Assembly (NCBI GenBank): GCA_946407975.1
Contig: CAMJQC010000021.1
Coordinates: 1 to 42,646 of the forward strand
Length of the DNA stretch: 42,646 bases
From: an uncultured Bacteroidales bacterium
GTDB taxonomy: Bacteria > Bacteroidota > Bacteroidia > Bacteroidales > F082
Reading direction: 5' to 3'
Part shown: positions 29,656 to 41,188 of the stretch, one piece after another
Numbering within the stretch: position 1 is the first letter of the stretch
How the letters are laid out: every line of letters starts with the position of its first letter
Program-made: the position numbers and the translations under genes
Notes under the pieces: model-generated
Databases searched by the model: none
What the model saw: the letters and a program-made list of their open reading frames with translations, nothing else
What the model was told of the DNA's origin: nothing

Positions 29656-32600
29656 TTATTTGTCCTCAAATAGCTCTTTTTCTTCTACCTTTTCAAGGAT
29701 GGCTTCATACTCTTCACGAGAACCGACGATAAGGTCATCGTATTCACGCAAGCCGGTACCGGCAGGGATCTTGTGACCAACGATGACATTCTCTTTCATG
29801 CCAAGCAGATAGTCTGTCTTGCCAGAGATAGCAGCGTTAGTGAGCACTTTCGTCGTCTCCTGGAATGAGGCTGCCGAAATGAAACTATCGGTAGCCAAGG
29901 CAGCGCGGGTGATACCTTGCAGCACTTGGGTAGCCGTAGCCGGCTGAGCTGGACGCGTTACAGGCAGCGCCAAATCCTTACGTTTCAGGGCTGACGTCTC
30001 TTCACGAAGTTTCATGGCAGAAACGATCTGACCTGCTTGCAAAGTCTCGGAAGCGCCTGGATCCAAAACGAAGAACTTACCATAGATTTCATCGTTCTCT
30101 TCCTGGAAGGTCAACTTGTTAACCAATTCGCCTTGCAGGAAACGCGTATCACCAGGTTCGATGATCTCAACCTTACGCATCATCTGACGGACAATGACCT
30201 CAAAGTGTTTGTCGTTGATGACCACACCTTGTGAACGATACACGCTCTGCACTTCGTTGACGATGTATTCCTGAACCTTCATGGGACCCATGATAGCCAG
30301 AATACTGGCAGGAGTGATGATACCATCAGACAGAGGCTGTCCAGCTTTGACGAAGTCGTTCTCCTGAGCCAGAATTTGCTTGGAGGTAGGAATGAGATAA
30401 CGGCGTTCTTCGCCTGTCTTGGCGACAACGACCACCTCACGGTTGCCACGTTTCAACTTTTTCTCCAAATGGACGATACCGTCGATTTCAGAAACAATAG
30501 CCGGGTCGATAGGATTACGGGCTTCGAACAGTTCCTGGACACGTGGCAGACCACCGGTGATATCACCGCCACCCGACACGTTACGAGGAATACGGACCAG
30601 CTGATGTCCAGCTTCGATCTTATCGCCTTCTTCAACGACGACGTGTGCATCGACAGGAAGGTCATAGGAAACGAGCACCTCTCCCTTCTTGTCAACAATC
30701 TCGACAAGAGGATTCTTGGCGCCACGGCGGCCTTCGATGATTACACGTTCATTAAATCCGGTCTCTGCAACCGTCTCCGTACGATAGGTAACGCCTTCGA
30801 TGACGTTTTGGAAACGAACCTCACCAGCGTATTCAGAGATGATTGAAGCGTTGTAGGGGTCCCATTCATACAGCAAATCTCCCTTCTTCACGGTATCGCC
30901 GTTGCCGAAATACAACTTGGCTGCATATGGGATATTGGTAGTCATCAGGACCACATCGGTATGGCTGTCATGCAACTTCAGTTCAGCCGAACGGCCGATG
31001 ACGACCTGATATTTACGTCCATCCTTCTCAACGTTGACAGAACGGAGTTCTTCAATCTCTAGATAACCATCGTACTTGGCTTCTGCGCTTGAAACAACCA
31101 ATCCCTTCGATGCCTTACCACCTTGGTGGAAGGTACGCAGTGTCAGCTGGGTACCAGGCTCACCGATGGACTGTGCAGCGATAACGCCCACGGCCTCACC
31201 TTTCTGTACCAGTTTGCTGGACGACAGGTTACGGCCATAGCAGTTAGCACATACGCCGCGTTTTGACTCACAGGTCAAGACGGAACGGATTTCCACATTA
31301 TCCAGAGGTGATTCATCGATAGCCTCGGCACGTTCTTCGTTGATTTCATCACCACCTGCGACGATCAGTTCGCCAGTCTGAGGATGGAACACATCATGCA
31401 AAGCAACACGGCCAAGGATACGGTCATAGAGCAAGGAGTGCTTTCCAGGCTCCTTCTTCTCTTCGCCACGGGAGATCGTCAAACCACGGAGTGTACCGCA
31501 GTCTTTCTCGGTGATGATGACATCGTGCGCCACGTCAACCAGACGACGGGTCAGATAACCAGCGTCAGCGGTCTTCAGAGCGGTATCAGCCAAACCCTTA
31601 CGGGCACCGTGGGTGGAGATGAAGTATTCCAAAACCGAAAGGCCTTCTTGGAAGTTGGACAGAATCGGGTTCTCAATGATTTCCGAACCACCTGAACCAG
31701 CTTTCATAGGCTTGGCCATCAGACCTCTCATACCGCAAAGCTGTGAAACCTGAGCCTCACTACCACGAGCGCCAGAGTGCAACATCATATAGACAGGGTT
31801 AAATCCCTGATCGTCAGACGAAAGCACATCCATTACCTCGCGAGTCAGCTTGGCGTTGACATCGGTCCAAAGGTCGACAATCTGGTTATAACGTTCGTTA
31901 GGACCCATAAAGCCCATCTTCTCATATTCGCGGATTTCAGCTGCCTTGCCATTGGCCTCTTCGATAAGTTGACCCTTCACGGCTGGCACAAGCACATTGC
32001 CCAGGTTGAACGAAAGTCCGCCTTTATAAGCCATGTAATAACCCATGTTCTTGATATCGTCAAGGAACTTGGTCGTGATGGCAGTACCTTGCAGACGAAC
32101 CATCTCGCCCACGATAGTACGCAAAGACTTCTTCGTCAACAACTGGTTGATGTAGCCAAAACCTTCAGGGACGACCTGGTTGAAGACCACACGGCCCACG
32201 GTCGTTTCAATCTTCTTGGTTACAATCTGATCGTTTTCACGCACTTTAACCTTCACATTGATGACAGCGTGCATATCGGCACGTCCTTCATTGTGAGCGA
32301 TGATAACCTCTTCTGGTGAATAGAACGACATGCCTTCGCCCTTCACGGGATGATCGGGCGTACTCTTACGGGGCTTGGTGATGTAATACAAACCAAGAAC
32401 CATATCTTGTGAAGGCAGCGTGATAGGCGCACCATTGGAAGGATTCAAGATGTTATGCGAGGCAAGCATCAGAATCTGAGCTTCGAGCACGGCAGCGTTA
32501 CCAAGCGGTACATGAACAGCCATCTGGTCACCATCGAAGTCAGCGTTGAAAGCCGTACAGACCAACGGATGCAAGCGGATAGCCTTACCTTCGATCAGCT

Positions 32601-33978
32601 TTGGCTGGAAGGCCTGGATACCCAGACGGTGCAAGGTAGGAGCACGGTTCAGCAAAATCGGGTGACCTTTCAGGATATTCTCGAGGATGTCCCAAACGAC
32701 CGGGTCTTTTCTATCCACAATCTTCTTGGCGGATTTCACCGTTTTAACGATACCGCGTTCAATCAACTTGCGGATAATGAACGGCTTGAACAGCTCCGAA
32801 GCCATATCCTTAGGCAGACCACATTCGTTCATGTGAAGGTCGGGACCCACAACGATAACGGAACGACCAGAGTAGTCGACACGTTTACCGAGCAAGTTCT
32901 GACGGAAACGGCCTTGCTTACCTTTCAGACTGTCGCTCAAAGATTTCAGCGGACGGTTAGAGTCGCTCTTCACCGCGCTTGACTTTCTTGAGTTATCAAA
33001 CAAGGAGTCGACAGCTTCCTGCAGCATACGCTTCTCGTTACGTAAAATCACCTCAGGTGCGTTGATTTCCTTCAATCTCTTCAGACGGTTATTACGGATA
33101 ATCACACGGCGATAGAGGTCATTCAGGTCGGAAGTGGCAAAACGGCCACCATCCAACGGAACAAGCGGACGCAACTCAGGTGGAATGACGGGGACAACTT
33201 CGACAATCATCCATTCTGGACGATTCTCAATATGCTTATTGGCCTCACGGAAAGCCTCAAACACCTGCAAACGCTTCAGCAGATCCTGCTTGCGCTGTTG
33301 GGCTTTGGCTTCGTTGGCTTCAGCACGGAGCCTGTTGGCTTCGGCTTCCAGATCCAGCTTCGACAGCAGGTCCTGTATGGCTTCAGCACCCATCTTAGCA
33401 ATGAACTTGTTCGGGTCATCATCCTTCAAGTATTGGTTATCTGCCGGAAGTTGCTCAAGCAAATCAAGATACTGGTCTTCGGTAAGGAATTCCAACTTTC
33501 CGACCTTACGGTTTTCAGGATCGTTAGGAATTTCTTTTCCTTCCAAAGCACCGCCTTGAATGACGACATAACGTTCATAGTAGATGATCAGATCCAGTTT
33601 CTTCGTGGGGATTCCGAGCAAAGCACCGATCTTGTTCGGCAGAGAACGGAAGTACCAGATATGCGCTACTGGAACCACCAGCTTGATGTGTCCCATGCGT
33701 TCACGTCTGACCTTCTTCTCCGTCACCTCAACACCGCAATGGTCGCAGATGATGTTCTTATATCTGATGCGTTTGTACTTACCGCAATGGCATTCCCAAT
33801 CCTTTACAGGACCGAAAATCCTTTCGCAGAACAATCCGTCACGTTCGGGTTTATAGGTACGGTAGTTGATGGTCTCCGGTTTCAACACCTCGCCATGTGA
33901 ACGAGCAAGAATCGATTCGGGAGACGCCAGACTAATCGTAATACTGGCAAAATTGCTGTTAATTGGGTTGTTGACCAT
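29656..33978 (-). CDS. rpoC: RNA polymerase beta-prime subunit
   Basis: The catalytic subunit of 1440 residues has an N-terminal zinc site in [10 protein letters not shown] and ICDHCGVEV (about 60-85). The Mg2+-binding active-site loop is [16 protein letters not shown] (about residue 480). The bridge/trigger region includes [16 protein letters not shown] then [20 protein letters not shown] and [13 protein letters not shown], and the second zinc site is [14 protein letters not shown]. The length is normal for Bacteroidota. It starts 33 bases after rpoB and ends 19 bases before DUF3467. Nothing is truncated. Confidence 0.98.
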   Translation of the reverse strand: MVNNPINSNFASITISLASPESILARSHGEVLKPETINYRTYKPERDGLFCERIFGPVKDWECHCGKYKRIRYKNIICDHCGVEVTEKKVRRERMGHIKLVVPVAHIWYFRSLPNKIGALLGIPTKKLDLIIYYERYVVIQGGALEGKEIPNDPENRKVGKLEFLTEDQYLDLLEQLPADNQYLKDDDPNKFIAKMGAEAIQDLLSKLDLEAEANRLRAEANEAKAQQRKQDLLKRLQVFEAFREANKHIENRPEWMIVEVVPVIPPELRPLVPLDGGRFATSDLNDLYRRVIIRNNRLKRLKEINAPEVILRNEKRMLQEAVDSLFDNSRKSSAVKSDSNRPLKSLSDSLKGKQGRFRQNLLGKRVDYSGRSVIVVGPDLHMNECGLPKDMASELFKPFIIRKLIERGIVKTVKSAKKIVDRKDPVVWDILENILKGHPILLNRAPTLHRLGIQAFQPKLIEGKAIRLHPLVCTAFNADFDGDQMAVHVPLGNAAVLEAQILMLASHNILNPSNGAPITLPSQDMVLGLYYITKPRKSTPDHPVKGEGMSFYSPEEVIIAHNEGRADMHAVINVKVKVRENDQIVTKKIETTVGRVVFNQVVPEGFGYINQLLTKKSLRTIVGEMVRLQGTAITTKFLDDIKNMGYYMAYKGGLSFNLGNVLVPAVKGQLIEEANGKAAEIREYEKMGFMGPNERYNQIVDLWTDVNAKLTREVMDVLSSDDQGFNPVYMMLHSGARGSEAQVSQLCGMRGLMAKPMKAGSGGSEIIENPILSNFQEGLSVLEYFISTHGARKGLADTALKTADAGYLTRRLVDVAHDVIITEKDCGTLRGLTISRGEEKKEPGKHSLLYDRILGRVALHDVFHPQTGELIVAGGDEINEERAEAIDESPLDNVEIRSVLTCESKRGVCANCYGRNLSSSKLVQKGEAVGVIAAQSIGEPGTQLTLRTFHQGGKASKGLVVSSAEAKYDGYLEIEELRSVNVEKDGRKYQVVIGRSAELKLHDSHTDVVLMTTNIPYAAKLYFGNGDTVKKGDLLYEWDPYNASIISEYAGEVRFQNVIEGVTYRTETVAETGFNERVIIEGRRGAKNPLVEIVDKKGEVLVSYDLPVDAHVVVEEGDKIEAGHQLVRIPRNVSGGGDITGGLPRVQELFEARNPIDPAIVSEIDGIVHLEKKLKRGNREVVVVAKTGEERRYLIPTSKQILAQENDFVKAGQPLSDGIITPASILAIMGPMKVQEYIVNEVQSVYRSQGVVINDKHFEVIVRQMMRKVEIIEPGDTRFLQGELVNKLTFQEENDEIYGKFFVLDPGASETLQAGQIVSAMKLREETSALKRKDLALPVTRPAQPATATQVLQGITRAALATDSFISAASFQETTKVLTNAAISGKTDYLLGMKENVIVGHKIPAGTGLREYDDLIVGSREEYEAILEKVEEKELFEDK

Positions 33979-34011
33979 ATTTTACCTATAATTTTTTCTA
34001 CTTTAAAAACA

Positions 34012-37000
34012 TCATTTCAAGACGTTGCCGTCTGCATCCTTAAACGTAATCTCGAGGCCTAAGCCGCGGAGTTCGTGGACAAGCACATTGAACGATTCTG
34101 GCGTTCCTGGAACAGGCATGTTGTCGCCCTTCACGATAGCCTCATAGGCTTTGGCTCTACCATTGACATCGTCCGACTTGACGGTAAGGATCTCCTGAAG
34201 CACGTTGCTAGCGCCGAATGCTTCGAGAGCCCAAACCTCCATTTCACCGAAACGCTGACCACCAAACTGGGCTTTACCACCCAGAGGCTGTTGTGTAATC
34301 AACGAATATGGGCCTATGGAACGGGCATGCATCTTGTCATCGACCATATGATGCAACTTCAGCATATAGATATAACCGACTGTAGCAGGTTGATCGAAGG
34401 GTTCTCCCGTCTCGCCGTCATAAAGCTGAATTCTGCCATTTTCAGGAAGGCCAGCCTTACGCATGTAAGCGTTAATCTCGTCGAGTGTCGCACCGTCAAA
34501 GATAGGCGTAGCGAACTTCAGACCCAATTCATGGCCAGCCCATCCGAGGACTGTCTCATAAATCTGACCTAAATTCATACGCGAAGGCACACCCAGAGGA
34601 TTCAAAACGATATCAACAGGAGTACCATCTGCCAAGAACGGCATGTCCTCGGCACGGACTATCTTCGAAACAATACCCTTGTTACCGTGACGGCCGGCCA
34701 TCTTATCACCAATCATCAGCTTACGCTTCTTGGCCACATAGACCTTAGCCATCTGGATGATGCCATTCGGGAGTTCATCACCAACGCTGGCAACATACTT
34801 TTCACGGTTATACTTACCTTCAATCTCCTTATATTTCACCATATAGTTGTCTATCATGGCCGCTACAAGACGATTGATTTTTTCACTAGAGGTCCACTTG
34901 TTGTGGTTGATACTCGTGAAATCGATTTCCTGCAAAACCTTGGCAGAGAATTTCGTCTTCTTGGAAATCTTCACCTCCTTAAAGTTATTGCTCACGCCAG
35001 CTGACACATGGCCAGAAAGGACAGACATCAGTTTCTCGATGAGTACGTTCTTCAACTCGCCAAGTTCCTTCGTGGCGGCGGCATCGATCTTTGCTATGTC
35101 TTCCTTGTCCTTAGCCCTTGCCTTACGGTCTTTTTGCAGGCGTGAGAAGAGGCGTTTCCCGATGACGACGCCCTTCATCGAAGGACCTGCCTTCAGAGAG
35201 GCATTCTTAACATCGCCAGCCTTATCGCCAAAGATGGCGCGCAAGAGTTTCTCTTCAGGAGTAGGATCGGTTTCACCCTTAGGCGTGATTTTACCAATCA
35301 GAATATCACCTTCCTTGACTTCAGCGCCCACACGGATCAAGCCATTGCTGTCCAAATCCTTGGTAGCATCGGCACTTACGTTAGGAATATCATTGGTGAG
35401 CTCTTCCATACCGCGTTTTGTATCGCGGACTTCGAGTGAGAATTCTTCGATATGGATAGATGTGAACAAATCTTCCTTGACGATGCGTTCGGAAATCACG
35501 ATGGCATCCTCGTAGTTGTAACCCTTCCATGGCATAAAGGCCACTTTCAGGTTACGACCCAAGGCGAGGTCGCCGTTTTGAGTGCCATAGCCTTCCGTCA
35601 AGATCTGACCCTTTGTGACATGCTGACCTTTGCGAACAATTGGCTTAATATTGATGCTCGTACTTTGGTTTGTACGCACATACTTTGTCAGCTCGTAAGT
35701 CTTGGAGTCTTCATCGAAGCTAACCAAGCGTTCTTCATCGGTACGGTCATATCTAATTGTGATCTTCGTTGAATCGACGAACGTCACCTCACCATCACCT
35801 TCAGCGACAATCAGGACGCGGGAGTCACGGGCCACATAAGGCTCGATACCTGTTCCCACGATAGGACTTTCAGGATTCATCAAAGGCACAGCCTGACGCA
35901 TCATGTTCGATCCCATCAAAGCACGGTTAGCATCGTCGTGTTCCAAGAAAGGAATCAAAGAAGCGGCGATAGAAGCAATTTGGTTAGGACCTACGTCGAT
36001 CAGTTCGATCTCTTGAGGTGTGACGATAGGATAATCTGCGATCTGACGGGCTTTGATGTGGCTTTCTGTGAACCTGCCTTCGTCATCCATCGGAGTGGTG
36101 GCCTGAGCAATAACCTTGTTCTCTTCCAACTCTGCTGTCAGATACACTGGTTGGTTATCGAAATCGACTTTACCGTCTTTCACCTCGCGGTAAGGTGTCT
36201 CAATAAAGCCCAGATCATTGATCTTAGCGAACACGCAGAGTGATGAAATCAGACCGATGTTAGGACCTTCAGGTGTCTCAATGGTACAAAGACGGCCATA
36301 GTGCGTATAGTGAACGTCACGCACCTCAAATCCAGCACGGTCACGTGACAGACCGCCAGGACCCAAGGCGGAGATTCTGCGTTTATGCGTCACCTCAGAC
36401 AGCGGATTGGTCTGGTCCATGAACTGCGACAACTGGTTGGTGCCAAAGAAAGAGTTGATCACCGAAGACAACGACTTGGCGTTAATCAGGTCGGTTGGGG
36501 TAAACACTTCGTTATCACGAACGTTCATTCTCTCTCTAATGGTACGGGCCATACGGGCGAGGCCGACGCCAAACTGGGCATAAAGCTGTTCGCCCACAGT
36601 ACGGATACGACGGTTGCTCAGGTGATCGATATCATCCACTTCGGCCTTGCTGCTAATCAGATCAACCAAATATCTGATAATGGCGGTGATGTCCTTATCG
36701 GTAAGCACGGTGACATCTTCAGGGATGTCAAGATTCAACTTACGGTTGATACGGTAACGACCGACCAATCCCAGGTCATATCTCTTATTGGAGAAGAACA
36801 AACCTGAGATGATAGTACGGGCGGTTTCCTCATCGGGCGGTTCAGCATTACGAAGTTGACGATAGATATACTCAACAGCTTCCTTTTGAGAGTTGCATAT
36901 ATCCTTCTGCAAGGTGTTGAATATCACAGAGTAGTCTGACGCCTTCTCCTTATCTTCAGCGGTAAGTTCGCTGTGAAGCAGGATGGTTTTCACTCCTGAA

Positions 37001-37857
37001 TCTATGATTTTTGCAATGTGCTCTTCCTCAAGCACAGTGTCACGCTCAATAATAACCTCATTACGTTCGACGGTCACAACCTCACCGGTATCTTCATTCA
37101 CGAAGTCCTCCACATGGGTCTTAAGGACTCTGGCGGCGAGACGGCGTCCTAATGAACGTTTCAAAGCGGCTTTATTCACCTTCAGTTCTTCAGCCAGTCC
37201 AAACAGGTCGAGAATCGCTTTGTCCGATTCATAACCGATTGCACGCAGAAGGGTGGTGATGGGCAATTTCTTCTTACGGTCGATGTATGCATACATCACA
37301 TTGTTGATGTCCGTAGAGAATTCCATCCATGAGCCTTTGAATGGGATGATTCTGGCGGAGTACAGCATAGCGCCGTTGGCGTGTTGGCTTTGGCCAAAGA
37401 AAACGCCAGGAGAACGGTGCAGCTGGGAGACCACGACGCGTTCGGCACCATTGATCACGAAGGTGCCACGAGGCGTCATATAAGGAATCATGCCCAGGTA
37501 AACATCCTGCACGACAGTCTCGAAGTCCTCATGTTCCTCATCGGTGCACGACAGTCTCAGCTTGGCCTTTAAAGGCACGCTGTAGGTCAGGCCGCGTTCG
37601 ATGCATTCCGAGATGCTGTAGCGCGGAGCGTCGATGAAATAATCGAGAAACTCGAGCAGGAAGTTATTTCTTGCGTCAGTAATTGGAAAGTTCTCGGCAA
37701 ACACCTGATATAAGCCTTCATGCTTACGGTTGTCGGGGTTGGTTTCCAGTTGGAAGAAGTCTTTGAATGACTGCAATTGAATATCCAGAAAATCAGGATA
37801 TTCGAAGGGCTTCTTAATAGACGCGAAGCTAATTCTTTCAGATTTGTTTGTAGTCAA
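34012..37857 (-). CDS. rpoB: RNA polymerase beta subunit
   Basis: This 1281-residue subunit has the rifampicin-pocket segment (about residues 475-525) as [19 protein letters not shown], then [20 protein letters not shown]. The residues equal to E. coli Q513, D516, H526 and S531 are the sensitive type. The C-terminal part has [15 protein letters not shown] and the [20 protein letters not shown] clamp segment. It follows rplL after a 150-base spacer holding a 15-bp hairpin and precedes rpoC by 33 bases. The operon order rplKAJL-rpoBC is the classic one. Confidence 0.98.
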   Translation of the reverse strand: MTTNKSERISFASIKKPFEYPDFLDIQLQSFKDFFQLETNPDNRKHEGLYQVFAENFPITDARNNFLLEFLDYFIDAPRYSISECIERGLTYSVPLKAKLRLSCTDEEHEDFETVVQDVYLGMIPYMTPRGTFVINGAERVVVSQLHRSPGVFFGQSQHANGAMLYSARIIPFKGSWMEFSTDINNVMYAYIDRKKKLPITTLLRAIGYESDKAILDLFGLAEELKVNKAALKRSLGRRLAARVLKTHVEDFVNEDTGEVVTVERNEVIIERDTVLEEEHIAKIIDSGVKTILLHSELTAEDKEKASDYSVIFNTLQKDICNSQKEAVEYIYRQLRNAEPPDEETARTIISGLFFSNKRYDLGLVGRYRINRKLNLDIPEDVTVLTDKDITAIIRYLVDLISSKAEVDDIDHLSNRRIRTVGEQLYAQFGVGLARMARTIRERMNVRDNEVFTPTDLINAKSLSSVINSFFGTNQLSQFMDQTNPLSEVTHKRRISALGPGGLSRDRAGFEVRDVHYTHYGRLCTIETPEGPNIGLISSLCVFAKINDLGFIETPYREVKDGKVDFDNQPVYLTAELEENKVIAQATTPMDDEGRFTESHIKARQIADYPIVTPQEIELIDVGPNQIASIAASLIPFLEHDDANRALMGSNMMRQAVPLMNPESPIVGTGIEPYVARDSRVLIVAEGDGEVTFVDSTKITIRYDRTDEERLVSFDEDSKTYELTKYVRTNQSTSINIKPIVRKGQHVTKGQILTEGYGTQNGDLALGRNLKVAFMPWKGYNYEDAIVISERIVKEDLFTSIHIEEFSLEVRDTKRGMEELTNDIPNVSADATKDLDSNGLIRVGAEVKEGDILIGKITPKGETDPTPEEKLLRAIFGDKAGDVKNASLKAGPSMKGVVIGKRLFSRLQKDRKARAKDKEDIAKIDAAATKELGELKNVLIEKLMSVLSGHVSAGVSNNFKEVKISKKTKFSAKVLQEIDFTSINHNKWTSSEKINRLVAAMIDNYMVKYKEIEGKYNREKYVASVGDELPNGIIQMAKVYVAKKRKLMIGDKMAGRHGNKGIVSKIVRAEDMPFLADGTPVDIVLNPLGVPSRMNLGQIYETVLGWAGHELGLKFATPIFDGATLDEINAYMRKAGLPENGRIQLYDGETGEPFDQPATVGYIYMLKLHHMVDDKMHARSIGPYSLITQQPLGGKAQFGGQRFGEMEVWALEAFGASNVLQEILTVKSDDVNGRAKAYEAIVKGDNMPVPGTPESFNVLVHELRGLGLEITFKDADGNVLK

Positions 37858-37941
37858 TGTATGTAATTTTTAGGGGTAAAAAAACGAGGAAGACGATAGG
37901 AAAACCCAAGGAGTAGTCCGTTAAACGGATAAATAGGCACA

Positions 37942-37977
37942 AACCTCAGTCCCAAAATTGCCTTTGGAACTGAGGTT
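37942..37977 (-). other. Long hairpin in the rplL-rpoB spacer (attenuator or RNase III site)
   Basis: AACCTCAGT (37942-37950) plus CCAAA (37952-37956) pair with TTTGG (37963-37967) plus ACTGAGGTT (37969-37977): 14 pairs, one mismatch, 6-base loop. It begins 30 bases after the rplL stop. On the minus strand it is followed by TGTGCC, not a T run, so full termination is unlikely. E. coli has a partial attenuator and an RNase III site in this same spacer. Confidence 0.6.
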
Positions 37978-38007
37978 GAATGCCACTAATGTGGATATGA
38001 ATCCTTC

Positions 38008-38388
38008 TTATTTAACTTCAACTTCTGCACCAGCTTCTTCGAGTTGAGCCTTGAGTGCATTAGCTTCGTCTTTGCTCACGCCTTCCTTGATAGCCTTAGG
38101 AGCTGCGTCAACGAGTTCCTTAGCTTCCTTCAGACCGAGGCTTGTGAGTTCTTTCACCAACTTGACGACAGCCAGTTTCTGAGCACCGGCGGACTTCAGG
38201 ATGACGTCGAAAGAAGTCTTTTCTTCAGCAGCAGCGGCGGCTTCACCACCAGCGCCAGGAGCAGCAACAGCAACAGCGGCGGCTGCAGGTTCGATACCAT
38301 ATTCTTCTTTCAAAATGGTAGCGAGTTCGTTAACTTCTTTAACGGTAAGATTCACTAATTGTTCAGCAAAAGCTTTAAGATCTGCCAT
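38008..38388 (-). CDS. rplL: 50S ribosomal protein L7/L12
   Basis: The 126-residue stalk protein has an N-terminal dimerisation helix region ([20 protein letters not shown]), an Ala/Gly-rich hinge (about 36-55), and the C-terminal factor-binding domain ([20 protein letters not shown] and the following [20 protein letters not shown]). It forms dimers bound to L10 and recruits EF-Tu and EF-G. It follows rplJ by 73 bases. Confidence 0.97.
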   Translation of the reverse strand: MADLKAFAEQLVNLTVKEVNELATILKEEYGIEPAAAAVAVAAPGAGGEAAAAAEEKTSFDVILKSAGAQKLAVVKLVKELTSLGLKEAKELVDAAPKAIKEGVSKDEANALKAQLEEAGAEVEVK

Positions 38389-38461
38389 TTTAATTTATTT
38401 TTTAATTGTTAATTGATTTACTTTTCTTTTCTATTCGTACTAATTGTACACTCCTATATTC

Positions 38462-38983
38462 TTATTCAGCTTTTTCAGAGAGTGTTTCGAGTATGCCGGA
38501 GAGCTTGTGACCACCAGACTGCAGAGCGCCAAGGACGTTCTTCATCGGTGACTGCAACAGGGCGATGACATCGGCGATGAGGTCATTCTTCGACTTGATG
38601 TTGCACAGGGCGTCGATCATATTGTCGCCAATGTAGCAGCACTCTTCGATGAAAGCACCTTTCAGGATGGGCTTATCGCTGGTCTTACGGCAATTCTTTA
38701 TCAGTTTGGCGGGAGCGTTACCGGTCTCGCAAAACATGACAGCAGTAGATCCCTTCAGAACGTCATAAAGACCTTCATAGTCCTTACCGGTCTTTTCCAT
38801 TGCTTTGTGCAACAGAGCGTTCTTAACGACGATCATCTTAATACCACTATTGAAGCATTGTCTTCTAAGCTGGCTGGTCTTTTCAGCGTTGAGGTCTGAA
38901 ATGTCGGTCAGATAGAAATTAGGACAAGCTTGCAATTCGTTCAGCAAGGAGTCGATAAGGGTTTGTTTATCTTCTTTTCTCAT
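38462..38983 (-). CDS. rplJ: 50S ribosomal protein L10
   Basis: This 173-residue protein binds 23S rRNA with its N-terminal domain (MRKEDKQTLIDSLLNEL; YLTDISDLNAEKTSQLRRQC; IKMIVVKNALLHKAME) and carries L7/L12 dimers on its C-terminal helix (IADVIALLQSPMKNVLGALQ). Only 21 bases separate it from rplA, so the leader structure through which L10 controls its own translation in E. coli has no room here. Confidence 0.95.
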   Translation of the reverse strand: MRKEDKQTLIDSLLNELQACPNFYLTDISDLNAEKTSQLRRQCFNSGIKMIVVKNALLHKAMEKTGKDYEGLYDVLKGSTAVMFCETGNAPAKLIKNCRKTSDKPILKGAFIEECCYIGDNMIDALCNIKSKNDLIADVIALLQSPMKNVLGALQSGGHKLSGILETLSEKAE

Positions 38984-39004
38984 TACAATAACTTCCTTTC
39001 AAAA

Positions 39005-39700
39005 TTAGTTTGCTACTGATTTCAAATCGATTTGCACACCCGGACTCATTGTGCTAGAGACATATATGCTTTTCACATACGTACCTTTAGCAGCAGCTGG
39101 TTTCAACTTGATAACAGCCTGGATAAGCTCTTTGGCGTTATCAACAATCTTTTCTGGAGAGAAACTCATCTTAGCGACAGCGGCGTTGATGATACCGTAT
39201 TTGTCGACTTTAAAGTCGATTTTACCGGCTTTAACCTCTTGAACGGCTTTACCCACTTCCATCGTAACCGTGCCAGTCTTCGGGTTCGGCATCAATCCAC
39301 GGGGACCGAGGATACGGCCGAGGGCACCGACCTTAGGCATGATGTTAGGAGTAGTGATCACAACGTCGATATCAGTCCAACCTTCCTTAATCTTCTGAAT
39401 GTAGTCATCCAGGCCGACATAATCGGCACCAGCGTCCAATGCCTCTTGCTGCTTGTCAGGGTTGCAGAGAACCAAAACGCGCACGACCTTACCGGTGCCG
39501 TGAGGCAATGTGACTGAACCGCGGACCATTTGATTGGCCTTACGGGGGTCAACGCCTAAACGGATGTTCAGGTCAACTGAAGCATCAAATTTGGTGTAAG
39601 TGATTTGTTTTACGATATCAACCGCTTCGCTTAAGGAGTAACTCTTGCTTTTGTCGAACTTAGCCAAAGCTTCTTTCCTCTGTTTGGATACTTTTGACAT
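39005..39700 (-). CDS. rplA: 50S ribosomal protein L1
   Basis: This 231-residue protein of the ribosomal L1 stalk has [36 protein letters not shown], the conserved [19 protein letters not shown], and [21 protein letters not shown]1 also represses its own operon in many bacteria. It follows rplK by 41 bases. Confidence 0.97.
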   Translation of the reverse strand: MSKVSKQRKEALAKFDKSKSYSLSEAVDIVKQITYTKFDASVDLNIRLGVDPRKANQMVRGSVTLPHGTGKVVRVLVLCNPDKQQEALDAGADYVGLDDYIQKIKEGWTDIDVVITTPNIMPKVGALGRILGPRGLMPNPKTGTVTMEVGKAVQEVKAGKIDFKVDKYGIINAAVAKMSFSPEKIVDNAKELIQAVIKLKPAAAKGTYVKSIYVSSTMSPGVQIDLKSVAN

Positions 39701-39741
39701 TTAACTAACTTTTTGTTTGTTCTACAAATGCATTGAAGACA

Positions 39742-40188
39742 TTAGTCTTTCTTTAAAGGTGATTCGCCTGTAATCTTCACTCCCATGCTACGGGCTGTAC
39801 CAGCAACCATAGACATGGCGGACTCGATGGTGAAGCAATTCATGTCCTTCATCTTATTGGCAGCGATGTCTCTCACTTGGTCCCAAGTCAGCGAACCGAC
39901 TTTCGTACGGTTGGGTTCCTTGGATCCGCCTTTGATCTTCGCAGCCTCGATGATGGAAACCGCCACGGGCGAAGCCTTCACGATGAAATCGAAAGACTTG
40001 TCCTTATACACAGTGATGATGACGGGCAAAACCTTGCCAGCCTGATCCTGTGTACGGGCGTTGAACTGCTTGCAGAATTCCATGATGTTCACACCCTTCG
40101 AACCCAGAGCGGGACCGACGGGCGGGGCGGGATTCGCAGCTCCTCCTTTGATTTGCAATTTAATTAATCCGCTTACTTCTTTTGCCAT
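39742..40188 (-). CDS. rplK: 50S ribosomal protein L11
   Basis: This 148-residue protein has [20 protein letters not shown] then [18 protein letters not shown], containing the thiostrepton-region prolines, and a C-terminal rRNA-binding domain ending [14 protein letters not shown]11 forms the GTPase-associated centre with 23S rRNA and is needed for RelA-type sensing of stalled ribosomes. It follows nusG by 56 bases. Confidence 0.97.
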   Translation of the reverse strand: MAKEVSGLIKLQIKGGAANPAPPVGPALGSKGVNIMEFCKQFNARTQDQAGKVLPVIITVYKDKSFDFIVKASPVAVSIIEAAKIKGGSKEPNRTKVGSLTWDQVRDIAANKMKDMNCFTIESAMSMVAGTARSMGVKITGESPLKKD

Positions 40189-40244
40189 TTCTTTAATCCT
40201 TAATTAAGTGTAATAAGGCAACAATTTTAACTCACAACTATTGT

Positions 40245-40793
40245 TTAGCTCTCCAACTTCACCTGGAAGAAACTCAGTTCCAACGGGGTCTTGCGACCGA
40301 ATATCTTCACCGCCACCTTCAGCTTCTTCTTCTCTTCGTTCACCTCTTCGATGATACCTTGGAAGGTGCTGAAAGGACCGTCGTTGACAATGACCGACTG
40401 CCCCACCATGAACATGACATCGCTGCCAGCGCCCATGCTTTGGAGCTCGTCCATCTTGCCAAGGATACGCTTCACTTCAATGGGACGAAGCGGGTCGGGT
40501 TCACCATTCGTACCCAAGAAGCCAAGCACGTTTGGAACGTCCTTGATGACATGAACTACCTCGCCCACCAGAACAGCTTCCACAAGCACATAGCCCGGCA
40601 GGTAGTTACGCTCTTTGCATACCTTCTTGCCGTTCTTGACTTCGAAATACTTCTCTGTCGGGATCAAAACCGTAGGGATGAGGTCCTGCAGGTTGAGTCT
40701 CTTGATTTCGGATTCAAGGTATTCTTTAACCTTCTTTTCCTTACCAGAGATGGCCCTGACCACATACCATTTCAGTTCGTTCGTGTCGCTCAT
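40245..40793 (-). CDS. nusG: Transcription elongation/termination factor NusG
   Basis: The protein has 182 residues: an NGN domain ([20 protein letters not shown]; the LPGYVLVEA signature; VPNVLGFLG) and a C-terminal KOW domain ([20 protein letters not shown], then [19 protein letters not shown]). NusG binds RNA polymerase, affects pausing and links it to ribosomal S10 or Rho. It lies between secE and rplK as in most bacteria. Confidence 0.97.
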   Translation of the reverse strand: MSDTNELKWYVVRAISGKEKKVKEYLESEIKRLNLQDLIPTVLIPTEKYFEVKNGKKVCKERNYLPGYVLVEAVLVGEVVHVIKDVPNVLGFLGTNGEPDPLRPIEVKRILGKMDELQSMGAGSDVMFMVGQSVIVNDGPFSTFQGIIEEVNEEKKKLKVAVKIFGRKTPLELSFFQVKLES

Positions 40794-40854
40794 CTTCCTG
40801 ACAAAATTAATAAGTTAGCCAATAATTGCTCATCAAGATTCAACGTACAATCTA

Positions 40855-41043
40855 TCAGAACAGTCCGTAAAACGCTTCTAACAGATTTTTGAAGGAAATG
40901 TCCATCAGAAAAACCACCAAGGCGATTATTAGGGAAGCAATGGACACAACAATCACGCTACTTCTCAATTCGGGCCAAGTAGGCCAAGTGACCTTCTCCT
41001 TGAGCTCCGTGTAGCACTCTTTAATGTAGTTTATAAATCTCAT
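40855..41043 (-). CDS. secE: Preprotein translocase subunit SecE
   Basis: The 62-residue short form of SecE has an amphipathic helix with the conserved ELKEKVTWPTWPELRSS and a single membrane helix (VIVVSIASLIIALVVFLMDI). SecE clamps SecY in the inner-membrane Sec channel. It lies 24 bases after tRNA-Trp and 61 bases before nusG. Confidence 0.95.
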   Translation of the reverse strand: MRFINYIKECYTELKEKVTWPTWPELRSSVIVVSIASLIIALVVFLMDISFKNLLEAFYGLF

Positions 41044-41067
41044 CTTCTATTGAACCTTAATAAAAAG

Positions 41068-41140
41068 CACGGGCGGAAAGGCTCGAACTCTCGACACTCG
41101 GTTTTGGAGACCGATGCTCTACCAACTGAGCTACGCCCGT
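41068..41140 (-). tRNA. trnW: tRNA-Trp (CCA)
   Basis: The minus strand folds to a cloverleaf: acceptor ACGGGCG/CGCCCGT, anticodon loop CTCCAAA with anticodon CCA, T-loop TTCGAGC. The 3' CCA is not encoded. It lies between tuf and secE. Confidence 0.97.
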
Positions 41141-41145
41141 AAATC

Positions 41146-41172
41146 AAGGGAGGCAGTTATCCCACCTCCCTT
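41146..41172 (-). other. Hairpin between tuf and tRNA-Trp
   Basis: AAGGGAGG (41146-41153) pairs with CCTCCCTT (41165-41172) around an 11-base loop, 5 bases before the tRNA. With no T run it is more likely a processing or partial-termination structure than a full terminator. Confidence 0.45.
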
Positions 41173-41188
41173 AATACTGTTTGACTCA

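Noticed and set aside
36310-36440. Possible rifampicin-resistance changes in rpoB
   Set aside because: The pocket segment keeps the residues equal to E. coli Q513, D516, H526 and S531 in the sensitive form.
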